Assembly: GCF_029227915.1 (NCBI RefSeq)
Contig: NC_079875.1
Coordinates: forward strand, 32,119,501 to 32,183,500
Direction of reading: 5' to 3'
Length of the DNA stretch: 64,000 nucleotides
Origin: Hydractinia symbiolongicarpus
Taxonomy: Eukaryota > Cnidaria > Hydrozoa > Anthoathecata > Hydractiniidae
The notes below the pieces were generated by a model, which saw nothing but the letters and a program-made list of their open reading frames with translations, was not told the DNA's origin and did not search any database. Made by a program: the position numbers and the translations under genes. The number at the start of each line of letters is the position of its first letter. Positions within the stretch are counted from its first letter, which is position 1. Positions 47,201 to 60,400 of this stretch are shown one piece after another.

Positions 47201-49552
47201 GATTTAATAACTTCGTTTTTTTTATATTTACACATTCGTTATGTGGCATGTATTACCCTGCCTAGCTATTAGCGGGAAACTTTTGCAGAGAAAGAATGGT
47301 GAAATTTATATCCACAAATCGAAAAGGGCAAACAATAGAACCCCTACGAACAGCCGAGAGTAAGTATATGTATTGGTGAAAATTTTGTTTCGGTCTCATT
47401 CGTACACGAAGCTCAAGAAGGAGGTGTTGGAAATATCTTCACATATTTGACATCCCAGGAATTGATCGGTCAACTATTGCGTTTTATATTTGAGAGACAT
47501 ATAAAAACATTCGTACAGATTTCTAAAAGTTTCCTTTGTTGAAAGTCTGGTTTCTTAATAAAAATAAGTTTATTCCGGGAAAAACTGTTCTAAAAGAAAT
47601 GTGAGTTATAGCTATATTACACACTTTATTTTTATAAGAATCGTCCTAAATTTTCTTAGCTTTTATTGCAATATTGCTCTTAACTCCCTTTCGTCGCATT
47701 CAATGTTAAAAAAGTGCCATTTGAGGTTTAGTGGTGTAAACAATTGGAAGATTATCACGTGAACCTCTAGCTATATATACATGTTGATCATGAGTGGAAA
47801 AGGGAAGTATACACTACTTGTAGAATATATATGTTCTTCATTTTTCTGACTTTGCTAAACTTTTTGGTTCTTGTTTTCTTGGTCTAAAATAGCCAGAGTC
47901 CACATATTCTGTGGGCGCTTTTAGCTAGAGCAAGGTATGTGATAGAACATCAAAGTAGAATTATCTCACTCACTATGTAGTATACGCAGCTAGCTATCCA
48001 AAAAAGCTGATTTTTTATATCTATCCTAGCTTTGTAGCTATTATATGCTAGCTATGTGGCGTTGTTTGCTCTTTTTTATCCTTAAAGTAACTAGCTATCT
48101 ATACCCTATCTACATTCTAATATAGTTCCATCTAAATTTAGGTTAGCTAGCTTTATATGTGAGTGAGGTTAAGAATTGGTTCATTCCATGTAAGAAAATA
48201 GTGATATACAAGCTATAGCTACATACCTTCCTATACACCGCGGTATTTAAAAAACATCTTGTCTCGCTTAATTAAACATTTATACAAAATAATGACCAGA
48301 ATAAACTACAAGAATTTTCCATTTAAAAATTTTTGTCACAATGTATTCTGTATTTAGAAAATATTAAGCGCAATAAAAGTTGATTTCACGTGTTGCAAAA
48401 CGATTGTTACCAACTGAGGGCTATTGTTTTAAAACAATAGCCGCCTATAAATGTTATTTTTTGATTTTCACTTGTCAAAAGCAGCAAAAAGAGCGCGTAA
48501 ACTTTTAAACGACAAAAATATGTAAACATTATTGGTGTTTAAGGACGGCTGTATCAAGAAGGAAAACTAAAAGAAGAATTCAATCTTCTCGTTTAAGATA
48601 TGAAATTGTATGACAGTGAACTTTTTTTTCACCCACTAAACTTGAAACCCTTTTATCTCGGGTTGCTCCTTTAATTACAAAAAGTAAAACAAAGATAAAA
48701 GTGCCGATAAGTGCGAATGAAAGGCTTTGTTCACAATGAGATATAGTTTTGATGACTCTCGCAAAACATTATTTATATCACGTGGCCTTGGAGCGTTTTA
48801 TTTGGATAGCGCTTTGAAAACGTCGAAGGAGAGTAAACTGTTAAAACCGCGCTGAGCGGTTCGCTTTTAGCGGGTTTAGGACTGAAAGAAAAATAGCTGC
48901 CACGCTCAGCGCGTTCTGGAACGCCTAGTGGAAATTCGGCTATATGTACTAAAAGGAAAAGAAATAAACATGATTCATTTTATGAAGCAATAAATAGTTA
49001 TCACCCAAAAATTTCTTGATACACACATTATTAGAAAAGGTAAGTTAAACTTTTTACCTTTTTGCTATCTTTTTAGTTAATGACTTTTAGCGTGCGTCAA
49101 TACACCTTTCCCGAATTTCATAAATTATAATAATTATGACGTCATCTAAAATTTCATAATGCTTTTATGCTCTTCAAATAACGATATTATGATAGAACAT
49201 TAAATTATCATGACAAAAATGAAGTTATTAGAGCAACATAATATTCTGGTTTGATTTTATTTTAACTTAAAAAAAATCATTATTAGAAAGTTCGTCTATA
49301 TGAAGGGTTTGACCGTAACTTTCAGCTCGCAGTTGAGGCACTTAACGAGCAGAAATGTTTACGAAATTAAGTAATTTATTCTACCTTTTGATAAGGAACT
49401 TAGGGATAAGAATCATTTTTAGTATCGACTTCTTTAATAAAGTTTGGCATAATTAGGAAATTCGGGAAAGGTCTATTATCTACTGATTAGCTACCTAAAA
49501 ATTTGCCGTTTTACTGTTATGACGAAGTAAACTTTTTGTGTTATTATTTAGT
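47201..49552. other. No gene seen; TAGC-rich stretch and a palindrome
   Basis: About 47760-48240 is rich in AGCTAGCTAT-like words. A perfect 24-bp palindrome, GGCTATTGTTTT and its complement, lies at 48419-48442. There is no splice-supported coding sequence. Confidence 0.5.
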
Positions 49553-49713
49553 GTGGAAAGGCCTGACAACTGTCCGACGCAATTAAAGAAGAAAATATAC
49601 GGATGCGAAGAGAAATCGAAAATGATGACAACACAACTGCGAAAGCTCACAAAAAACAGGAAAGACCAAAAAGAAGAGAAAGTATACTTGGTGTCATGAT
49701 TCCATCATCAAAT
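49553..49713 (+). CDS. Possible terminal exon, unknown
   Basis: After GTTATTATTTAG the sequence is open in two frames: one reads VERPDNCPTQLKKKIYGCEE onward to TGA near 49700, the other DAIKEENIRMRREIEND onward to TAA at about 49715. Both are Lys/Arg/Glu-rich. No upstream partner exon was found, and purine-rich DNA can stay open by chance. Confidence 0.25.
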
Positions 49714-49889
49714 TAATTGAATTTTCGAGCTCTTCTTTATCTTTCTTTACGTTCTTCTGCTTATTTAAAAGTTTTACTTATCTCCAGCATCAATTCTTTT
49801 TTAGAATACACACGTAAAATTTCGAAAGAAAAAATTAAAATGTTTCTAAAAAAATATTTCACCGTGTATTCCCGCCCTAACATTTGTTG

Positions 49890-50235
49890 AGCATACGGTA
49901 ATGCTTCGAATAAACGCCCGGGGCGTTTATTAAATTTTTCGACATTTTTGGGGGTCGTATATTCGAGGGGGGGCGTTAAAAAGAGGGGGCGTTTATTAAA
50001 TTTTTTACCCTTCGTCTCTTTTGCAGTTTTTAAGGATACCTATATAATATATATCTTCACAACAGAAAATAGAAGATATTCACATGTTTTAGAGAATAAT
50101 TCATTCTCTAAAAGCGAAAAACTAAATTTCCAACCTTAATCCTAAGATTTAGGAAAAAAGTACTTTTACTATCGCCTCGAAAAAACGCCCCTTATGAGAG
50201 GGGCGTCTATGCGAGGGTGGCGTGTTTAACTTGCG
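49890..50235. repeat. GGGGCG-rich repeat with a near-palindromic end
   Basis: AATAAACGCCC next to GGGGCGTTTATT (49909-49931) forms a near-palindrome. GGGGCGTTTATT, GGGGGGCGTT and AACGCCCC recur to about 50230. It stands out in GC content from its flanks and is probably a non-autonomous mobile element. No coding potential. Confidence 0.5.
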
Positions 50236-51135
50236 CGTTTGTGATCTCATTTGGTTGGTAAGATTTTATTTTATTCTTTTATTTGTTCGGTTACAGCAGT
50301 GTTTGTGAGAAAGTATCCGAGGTCACCGGAATTTTTAACTCCCCTAAATAATGACTCCCCAGTCATAATAAACTAGTTTATATTGCCCCCCCCCCCCCCC
50401 AGTTGAGATAAACTAGTTAATAATAACTCCCCAGTCATAATAAACTAGTGAATTGTTACCCCCTAGAATCAACATTTCCTAGGAAATAATAACTCCCCCA
50501 GTTTATTTTAATTCCCTTATATTTTTTTGGGGGATAAAACAGTAGAAAGTTGGTTCAGTTACTAAATTTAGATGACCAAAGTTTTCCCCGACTTTTTCAA
50601 CCGGACCATGATCTTTCCCCGAATTTTTTACCTTAACTAAAAAATTTTTGAGCAAACGTTTTTTGCATTTTTTGACGTAAATTTGTGCTTTGGACTGAAA
50701 ATAAAAATAGAGGTTTTAGAGAATTGAAAGATCTAGTAGAATTTAACAATTTTCAAAGTTAATCGGCGGGAAGTGACAAAACTTGTTGTAAAAAACACGT
50801 GACTACAGAATATGAAGTACAGTAGATAAGAATTTTTTTCTCGAAGTCCTAGCAAAGTTACAAATTAATAAAAATAAGAAAGAATAAAGACACTGCATCC
50901 GTGGGGTAAGTATAAGGTGTCTTTTATTTATAAATCCTAAAAAACGTCAAAAATTAATAGAAATGGTAGAAAACGTAACAAAGGTTTTTTAGACTAAGAT
51001 CAAAATGAAAAAAAAATCTCTTGGTAATTTGTGATGCCTTTCATGAAAAAGTTGTTTAGTGTGTATTTTTTTCTTCGTGTTTTGCATATCAATTTTTGCG
51101 CGGTATCCATGATACGGTCATTCAAACAAGCACTT

Positions 51136-51831
51136 TTCAAATTAAGGATTGCTCTATCTTTAATTTTGAGAAAATATTGATCATTTTTGATCCAAATCTT
51201 TCTTGGCTCTCCTCTTCAATATCTGACGACACAATTGGTTGATTATCTTTGATCTTCAATATCTGACGACACAATTGGTTGATTATCTTTGATCTTCAAT
51301 ATCTGACGACACAATTGGTTGATTATCTTTGATCTTCAATATCTGAAGACACAATTGGTTGATTATCTTTAATTAGGATAGGGCTAGTTATATTTTTCCA
51401 GTATGTCTTCCGAATCTGAAGCATAGAATTACTTTTTGACCCTAGTAAAAGCCAAGATGACTTCCATTTCTGACTGTTCACCATGTATTCAATTTTCTTT
51501 AATACCTCAAAATGCGCTACAAATAATTTTGTAAACTTTCGGGTGCTTATGTTGACTTTCCATTATATCTCTTTAATTCATTCCGTTCTTTGTCATGAAA
51601 TAACAAATGTAATATTGGTAGCACTCGATCTTTCCTTCTTACAAGGATTTTTTTGAAACAATGGCATGTCAAAGAAATATGATTGAACGATGTAAAGGAT
51701 TTTGTGGAAGCTTGTACAAGGATCATCTTTATGATTTCATCAGGTAACTGATTCCATCTGTTTGGCAGGCTTTTCGTCATCGTGCAACAGGGGCAGTTTT
51801 TGTTCATCGTTTGATGGTTCGGGCGCATCAT
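51136..51831 (-). pseudogene. F-box-like gene fragment, frameshifted and repeat-expanded
   Basis: The frame from 51831 starts MMRPNHQTMNK, then NRWNQLPDEIIKMILVQAST and FNHISLTCHCFKKIL, an F-box-like helical motif (LPDEI...I..C..F). F-box proteins usually bind Skp1 and recruit substrates to ubiquitin ligases. The frame ends at 51547, but a +1 frame takes over near 51560 (STRKFTKLFVAHFEVLKKIE, NSQKWKSSWLLLG, RKTYWKNITSPILIKDNQP). It then runs into the 40-bp tandem repeats, where a stop appears. Beyond them the coding-like sequence resumes (EEESQERFGSKMINIFSKL) to about 51136. A CPCC motif precedes the F-box. Confidence 0.5.
51211..51370. repeat. 40-bp tandem repeat, four copies
   Basis: Units at 51211, 51251, 51291 and 51331 contain CTTCAATATCTGACGACAC and AATTGGTTGATTATCTTT. 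They are identical apart from one base in the last copy (GAAGAC) and the start of the first. Because 40 is not a multiple of three, each unit shifts the frame of the F-box-like fragment on the minus strand; three extra units (120 bp) restore it. Confidence 0.95.
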
Positions 51832-52974
51832 CGTGATGGGGCGGTAATGATCCGGGTAATCAGTTTATTTTAACTCCCCTTTGCCTTTGAACTTCTCTTT
51901 GAAAAATAAAGGTAGTGTTTATTAACTGGGGAAGTCATTATTTACTAGGTTATTTCTACTCTAGGGGAGTTATTATTCTCTAGTTTATTTTGACCCTGAG
52001 AGTCATCTTTTATTTTCACAGGGAGTTAAGATAATCTGCTACACCGGATTTAAACGAAATGTTTTTATTCGCTGTTTAAGAAAAAAGAATATCAGGCTGG
52101 GATCTTTGGCTAAAAGCAATAGGTATACTGTTTCCAACAATAGAGAAATAAAAAAAAATAAAAACGACGGTTATAATAAGTATTTCCAGGATTAAAGAAT
52201 TAGATAATGTTGGAGTCATTTTGTTGTAACAGATAGTTAGTAGCGTAGTGTAAACATTTGGTAAAACTGTCCGAAAATAACTGTCGTGGTAATTCTAGAT
52301 TCGCGTTAATTTTCTCCTACAATGTGTCAGGAAATTCAGGCTGAGAATAATGTTAACATGTTCCTAATTTTTTGCTTTATCAGAAGTTGTTACACGAAGC
52401 AGAAACAATATAAGGCTATACTAATTAGCTAAACATACCCCTTCTTTGTTTCTTGAAAATGACCTTCCGATCAAAGACCCTTGTTTGAGGCGCCATGTGT
52501 CCGAGAAAAGGTCACGTGATATTAGAAAAAGTAATCCATGACTCACGTGGCTAAAATTGTAGGGTGACTTGAACTAAACTAAAATTTCCCATTCGGGCAT
52601 TTTTAAAAAAACAAATGCATTCCATCGCCGTGTTATCTCGCTGAATCAGAGTTTTACGGAAAAATACCCAGATAAATTACTGGGCAACCCAGTCAAAAAG
52701 GTTGAGGAAAGTGACGAAAATTGAAAGTTTCGATATATAGTATGGAAATCCTATGACCTTCCACCGTCTCTCATATTTGCCTAATTAATGAGAAAATGGA
52801 CTTCGCTACGCTCCGTTTCCTCACTTCGTTTTGCTCCGCAATAAAACAAAAACGTCAGTAGAATATTAAAAAGTCTCCAAATAGTAATTATATATTGTTT
52901 TAAAAATATATGTTTGTACCTTTTCCATTTTAAAATTTTTGTGATTAATTTGGGAGTATTAATTCGTTTGCTTT

Positions 52975-53240
52975 TTTATTACAGCTTCGAGTGCAGTCCT
53001 TACCTTTCATTTTGCACTATCGGTAAAGCTCTTGTTTGAGCTACGAAATTCGTGCAAGCACAGTAATCGCTCAACTAGGCAACTACCTAAGATATCAATC
53101 CTGTTCTCATGCTGAGCGCTAAGCAGAAAGGATAGATTCACACTTTCATAGTCTCTGGCATGATTCGGCTGGAGTTTAAACCCAAGACGACCCGCACTGG
53201 AAGAGAACGCTCTACCACAAGGCTATCAGTTGGCAAATTT
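52975..53240 (-). mobile_element. tRNA-derived SINE
   Basis: On the minus strand, TAGCCTTGTGGTAGAGCG (near 53228-53211) fits a pol III A box, and GGGTTTAAACTCC (near 53185-53173) fits a B box about 25 bp further, the tRNA spacing. A non-tRNA body of about 180 bp with TTAGCGCTCAGCATGAGA follows, ending in an A-rich tail (AATAAAAAAGC). The missing acceptor fold and long body argue for a SINE over a tRNA gene. Confidence 0.6.
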
Positions 53241-53434
53241 AATGGAATGTATGAAACAACATAATCAGAGCTAAAAGACATCCCATATAAAACTGTTACG
53301 TGACAAAACAAACGCAAAAAGCATAAAGTTTTTTTGATACATTGCCTGTTCAGAATCCAGTATTGAATATCATTATAAATTGACTTTTTCGGAAAAGCTA
53401 AATAAACCTAACTAAAAAAGGGTTAGTTAATATA

Positions 53435-54430
53435 TCATCTTAGAAAATGTTCGCTACACAAGAACATCTCTTGAAAAGCAGACTTTGCGGTCGAAATATC
53501 CCAATCAGTTTTCTGAAGAACTTCTGAACACAAAAACAAATCTGATTCCCTTTCCTTTGTGCTAAGCCCATTTCTAATTGTTATCAATTCTTTGGTTGTT
53601 TGTAGAAGAGTTGATTTTGATAACTTATAAGAACTTCTTTCACTCCTACACAAATAGTAGATCTAATATATCCTTCTGGCATTTCGGAATACTCCACACC
53701 GATAAGTAAATTTTCCAAAAAGTTCGTCAAGGATACAATATGGCATTTAGGTACTCAAGAGATGCTGGCGTGGTTTCATATGCATTTATTTAAGTTCGTA
53801 TGCTTACATCGCTCAGCGTAACAACAACTTTAATAATATTTGATTTACATATTGCGCCAACCTTTTTCTGATAAAAATGGTGGTCTTGACCCATTTCTTT
53901 CCAAGTTAAGAAAGACGAAAATTCTTCGTTAGTAAAATAAACATAGCGTAATTCCATTCCAGACATCCGAGAGTGTATCTTCGTATCAATTTGCGTTACA
54001 TTATTTTTACAACGTTAATAAACGAATTTGTGAAAATTCGTTGCTTCTAGACTCAGGTTTTCAAGTACACGTATGCCATTGAATAAAAGATTTCCAACTG
54101 AGCATTCGCCAACATTACCAAAGTAATGGAATGATGAACCATAACGTCGTATATAACATTAGGATTCTTCGTTAAGTTTCTTTTAGCATCTGATAAAATC
54201 TTTTCGACATTTGCCTCAAAATTCTCAATGTTGTATTTTCTAATGGCTCTAATAATTTGATTTCTAAGTGCTTAGGCGATGTTGGGCAATTTCTTTGGAC
54301 GAAACTAACCATGTCGCTGGATGAACAGCCGGCTACAAAACACTGTCTAAGAGGCTTGTGCCGCCTTCCATCCTTTTCTAGAGCTACAAACAGTTTAAAA
54401 TAGGCACGAACTTTTAATTTTGACATTCTA
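53435..54430 (-). pseudogene. Decayed protein-coding region of unknown family
   Basis: Protein-like segments follow each other leftward in changing frames: SKLKVRAYFKLFVALEKDGR and QCFVAGCSSSDMVSFVQRNC (54425-54290); NQIIRAIRKYNIENFEANVE and NPNVIYDVMVHHSITLVMLA (54265-54060); SRMSGMELRYVYFTNEEFSS and FLTWKEMGQDHHFYQKKVGA (about 53990-53810); VEYSEMPEGYIRSTICVG (about 53710-53650); SERSSYKLSKSTLLQTTKEL and RNGLSTKERESDLFLCSEVL (53645-53435). Some frame changes could hide introns, but no clean splice pairs were seen. I recognise no domain. The first segment runs straight into the satellite array. Confidence 0.5.
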
Positions 54431-57400
54431 ACGAGGCATTTAAAAGAGACGAGTGTTATATTTGCGATTTTTCGTATTGATACAAGATAATTGTCATTCA
54501 AGGTCAACAACCTCGTCTCAGGCTCTATATATTTTAGCCGTAAAATTGATGAACGAGGCATTAAAAATTGACGAGTGTCTCATATATTTGCGATTTTCCG
54601 TATTGATACAGGATAATTGTACTTTAGGGACGACAACCTCGTCTCACGTTCTATATATTATAGCCTTATAGTTGATAAGCGAGGCATTTCAAAGTGACGA
54701 GTGTCATGTATTTGCGATTTTATAATTGATACAAGAAAATTGTCATTTAGGGACGACAACCTTGTCTCAGGTTCTATATATTATAGCCGTAAAGTTGATA
54801 AGCGAAGCATTAAAAAGAGACGGGTGTTATGTATTTGCGATTTTTTGTAATGATACAAGAAAATTGTCATTTAGGGACGACAACCTTGTCTCAGGTTCTA
54901 TATATTTTAGCCGTAAAATTGATAAACGAGGCATTTAAAAGAGACGAGTGTTATATATTTGCTATGTTTCGCATTGATACAAGATAATTGTCATTTAAGG
55001 TCAACAACCTCGTCTCAGGTTCTATATGTTTTAGCCGTAAAATTGATAAACGAGGCATTGAAAGAGTGTCATGTATTTGCGATTTTTCGTATTGATACAA
55101 GATAATTGTCATTTAGGGTCAACAACCTCCTCTCAGGTTCAATATATTTTAGCCGTGAAACTGATAAACCAGGCATTTAAAACAGACGAGTGTTAGGTAT
55201 TTGCGATTTTTCGTATTGATAGAAGATAATTGTCATTTAGGGACGACAACCTTGTCTCAGGTTCTATATATTTTAGCCGTAAAATTGAAAAACAAGGAAT
55301 TTAAAAGAGACGAGTGTCAAGTATTGGCGATTTTTAGTATTGATACAAGATAATTATCATTTAGGGTCAATAACCTCGTCTCAGGTTGTGTATATTTCGG
55401 CCGTAGAATTGATAAACGAGGCAATTCAAAGTGACGAGTGCCATGTATTTACGATTTTTCGAATTAACGCAAGATAATTGTAATTTAGGGACGACAACCT
55501 CGTCTCAGGTTCATTATATTATTGCCGTAAAGTTGATAAGCGACGCATTTCAAAGTGACGAGTGTTTCATACATTTGCAATTTTTCGTATTGATACAAGA
55601 AAATTGTCATTTAGGGATGACAACCTTGTCTCAGGTTCTATATATTATAGCCGTAAAATTGATAAACGAGGCATTTAAAACAGAGGGGTGTTATATATTT
55701 GCGATTTTTCGTATTGATACAAGATAATTGTCATTTAGGGACGACAACCTTGTCTCAGGTTCTATATATTTTAGCCGTAAAATTGAAAAACAAGGCATTT
55801 AAAAGAGACGAGTGTCAAGTATTGGCGATTTTTAGTATTGATACAAGATAATTGTCATTTAGGGTCAATAACCTCGTGTCAGGCTGTATATATTTCGGCC
55901 GTAGAATTGATAAACGAGGCAATTCAAAGTGACGAGTGCCATGTATTTGCGATTTTCCGTAATAATGCAAGATAATTGTACTTTAGGGACGACAACGTCG
56001 TCTCAGGTTCAATATATTATTGCCGTAAAGTTGATAAGCGAGGCATCTCAAAGTGACGAGTGTTTCATACATTTGCAATTTTTCGAATTGATACAAGAAA
56101 ATTGTAATTTAGGGACGACAACCTTGTCTCAGGTTCTATATATTTCAGCCGTAAAATTGATAAACGAGGCACTTCAAAGTGACGAGTGTTATATATTTGC
56201 GATTTTTGTACTGATACAAGAAAATTGTCATTTAGGGATGACAACCTTGTCTCAGGTTCTATATATTATAGCCGTAAAATTGATAAACGAGGCATTTAAA
56301 ACAGAGGGGTGTTATATATTTGCGATTTTTCGTATTGATACAAGATAATTGTCATTTAGGGACGACAACCTTGTCTCAGGTTCTATATATTTTAGCCGTA
56401 AAATTGAAAAACAAGGCATTTAAAAGAGACGAGTGTCAAGTATTGGCGATTTTTAGTATTGATACAAGATAATTGTCATTTAGGGTCAATAACCTCGTGT
56501 CAGGCTGTATATATTTCGGCCGTAGAATTGATAAACGAGGCAATTCAAAGTGACCAGTGCCATGTATTTGCGATTTTCTGTAATAATGCAGGATAATTGT
56601 ACTTTAGGGACGACAACCTCGTCTCAGGTTCAATATATTGTTGCCGTAAAGTTGATAAGCGAGGCATTTCAAAGTGACGAGTGTTATATATTTGCGATTT
56701 TTGTATTGATACAGGATAATTGTAGTTTAGGGACGACAACCTCGTCCCAGGTTCTATATATTTTAGCCATAAAATTTATATACAAGGCATTTAAAATTGA
56801 CGAGTGTCTCTTATATTTGCGATTTTTCGTATTGATACAGGATAATTGTAGTTTAGGGACGACAACCTCGTCCCAGGTTCTCTATATTACAGCCGTAAAG
56901 TTGACAAGCGAGGCATTTAAAAGAGACGAATGTTATATATTTGCGATTTTTTGTAGTGATGCAAAAAATTGTCATTTAGGGTTAACAACCTCGTCTCAGG
57001 TTCTATATATTTTAGACGTAAAATTGTAAAACGAGGCATTTAAAAGAGACGAGCGTTATATATTTGCAATTTTTCGTATTGGGACAAGAAAATTGTCATT
57101 TGGGGAGACAACCTTGTCTCAGATTCTCCATATTTTATCTTTAAAATTGATAAACCAGGCATTTAAAGGAGACGAGTGTTACATATTAGCGATTTTTCGT
57201 ATTGATACAAGATCATTGTCATTTAGGGACGACAACCTTGTTTGAGGTTCATTATATTTTCGTCGTAAAATTGATAAATGAGGCATTTAAGAGAGGCGAG
57301 TGTCTCATCTCTTTTCGTATTGTTGCAAGATAATTGTCATTTAGGGACGACAACCTCCTCTCAGGTTCAATATATTTTAGCCGTGAAACTGATAAACCAG

Positions 57401-60400
57401 GCATTTAAAACAGACGAGTGTTAGGTATTTGCGATTTTTCGTATTGATAGAAGATAATTGTCATTTAGGGACGACAACCTTGTCTCAGGTTCTATATATT
57501 TTAGCCGTAAAATTGAAAAACAAGGAATTTAAAAGAGACGAGTGTCAAGTATTGGCGATTTTTAATATTGATACAAGATAATTGTCATTTAGGGTCAATA
57601 ACCTCGTCTCAGGTTGTGTATATTTCGGCCGTAGAATTGATAAACGAGGCAATTCAAAGTGACGAGTGCCATGTATTTGCGATTTTTCGAATTAATGCAA
57701 GATAATTGTACTTTAGGGACGACAACCTCGTCTCAGGTTCATTATATTATTGCCGTAAAGTTGATAAGCGAGGCATTTCAAAGTGACGAGTGTTTCATAC
57801 ATTTGCAATTTTTCGTATTGATACAAGAAAATTGTCATTTAGGGATGACAACCTTGTCTCAGGTTCTATATATTATAGCCGTAAAATTGATAAACGAGGC
57901 ATTTAAAACAGAGGGGTGTTATATATTTGCGATTTTTCGTATTGATACAAGATAATTGTCATTTAGGGACGACAACCTTGTCTCAGGTTCTATATATTTT
58001 AGCCGTAAAATTGAAAAACAAGGCATTTAAAAGAGACGAGTGTCAAGTATTGGCGATTTTTAGTATTGATACAAGATAATTGTCATTTAGGGTCAATAAC
58101 CTCGTGTCAGGCTGTATATATTTCGGCCGTAGAATTGATAAACGAGGCAATTCAAAGTGACCAGTGCCATGTATTTGCGATTTTCCGTAATAATGCAAGA
58201 TAATTGTACTTTAGTGACGACAACCTCGTCTCAGGTTCAATATATTATTGCCGTAAAGTTGATAAGCGAGGCATTTCAAAGTGACGAGTGTTTCATACAT
58301 TTGCAATTTTTCGAATTGATACAAGAAAATTGTAATTTAGGGACGACAACCTTGTCTCAGGTTCTATATATTTCAGCCGTAAAATTGATAAACGAGGCAT
58401 TTCAAAGTGACGAGTGTTATATATTTGCGATTTTTGTATTGATACAAGATAATTGTCATTTAGGGTCAACAACCTCGTCCGAGGTTCTATATATTTTAGC
58501 CATAAAATTTATAGACAAGGCATTTAAAATTGACGAGTGTCTCTTATATTTGCGATTTTTAGTATTGATACAGGATAATTGTAGTTTAGGGACGACAACC
58601 TCGTCCCAGGTTCTATATAATATAGACGTAAAATTGATAAACGAGGCATTTCAATGTGACTGGTCTCATATATTTGAGATTTTTTGTATTGATACGGGAT
58701 AATTGTAGTTTAGGGACGACAACCTGGTCCTAGGTTCTATATATTTTAGCCGTTAAATTGATAAACGAGGCCTTTAAAATTAACGAATGTCTCTTATATT
58801 TGCGATTTTTCGTATTGATACAGGATAATTGTAGATTAGGGACGACAACCTCGTCCCAGGTTCTATATATTTTATCTTTAAAATTGATAAACCAGGCATT
58901 TAAAGGAGACGAGTGTTACATATTTGCGATTTTTCGTATTGATTCAAGATAATTGCACTTTAGGGACGACAACCTCGTCTCAGGTTCTCTATATTACAGC
59001 CGTAAAGTTGACAAGCGAGGCATTTAAAAGAGACGAATGTTATATATTTGCGATTTTTTGTATTGATGCAAAAAATTGTCACTTAGGGTCAACAACCTCG
59101 TCTCAGGTTCTATATATTTTAGACGTAAAATTGTAAAACGAGGCATTTAAAAGAGACGAGCGTTATATATTTGCAATTTTTCGTATTGGGACAAGAAAAT
59201 TGTCATTTGGGGAGACAACCTTGGCTCAGATTCTCCATATTTTATCTTTAAAATTGATAAACCAGGCATTTAAAGGAGACGAGTGTTACATATTAGCGAT
59301 TTTTCGTATTGATACAAGATAATTGTCATTCAGGGTCAACAACCTCGTCTCAGGTTCTATATATTTTAGTCGTAAAATTGATAAACGAGGCATTTAAAAG
59401 AGACGAGTGTCTCATATATTTCCGACATTTTGTATTGATACAGGATAATTGTACTTTAGGGTCAACAAATTCGTCTCCGGTCTTATATCTTAGACGTGGA
59501 ATTGATAAACGTGGCATTTCAAAGAGACGAGTGTCATTTATTTGCGATTTTTCGTATTGATACAGGATAATTGTCATTTAGGGACGACAACCTTGTCTCA
59601 GGTTCTTTATGTTTTCGTCGTAAAATTGATAAACGAGGCATTTAAAATTGACCAGTATCTCATATGTTTGTAATTTTTCGAATTGACGCAGGATAGTTGT
59701 ACTAGGCTCAACAATTTCGTTTCAGGTTCTTATATTTTGTCCCTAAAATTGATAAACCAGGCATTTAAAACAGACGAGTTTTATGTATTTGCGATTTTTC
59801 GTATTGATACAAGAAAATTGTCATTTAGGGACGACAACCTTGGCTCAGGTTCTATATATTTTATCTGTAAAATTGATAAACCAGGCATTTAAAACAGACG
59901 AATGTTACATATTTGTGATTTTTCGTATTGATACAAGATAATTGCACTTTAGGGACGACAACCTTGACTAAGGTTCTATATATTTTCGCCGTAAAATTGA
60001 AAAACAAGGCATTTAAAAGAGACGAGTGTCAAGTATTGGCGATTTTTCGTATTGATACAAGATAATTGCCATTTAGGGTCAATAACCTCGTCTCAGGTTG
60101 TATATATTTCAGCCGTAGAATTGATAAACGAGGCAATTCATAGTGACGAGTGCCATGTATTTGCGATTTTTCGTATTGATACAAGATAATTGTACTTCAG
60201 GGACGACAACCTCGTCTCAGGTTCAATATATTTTTGCCGTAAAGTTGATAAGCGAGGCATCTCAAAGTGACGAGTGTCTCATACATTTGCAATTTTTCGT
60301 ATTGATACAAGAAAATTGTCACTCAGGGTCAACAACCTCGTCTCAGGCTCTATATATTTTAGTTGTAAAATTGATAAACGAGGCATTTAAAGCAGACGAG

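Larger units (their letters stand above)
50336..52027. mobile_element. Block flanked by inverted CTCCCC/GGGGAG motif clusters
   Basis: The left side (50336-50510) repeats AACTCCCC and GACTCCCCAGTCATAATAAA. The right side (51860-52027) has a direct AACTCCCC, then the complements ACTGGGGAAGTCATTATTTA and CTAGGGGAGTTATTATT. A run of 15 C lies at 50386-50400. The block encloses the broken F-box-like gene. It may be a mobile unit carrying that fragment; exact ends and a target duplication were not found. Confidence 0.4.

Noticed and set aside
53155-53236. tRNA gene on the minus strand
   Set aside because: A- and B-box-like sequences are present, but a cloverleaf with an acceptor stem is not evident and a long SINE-type body follows.
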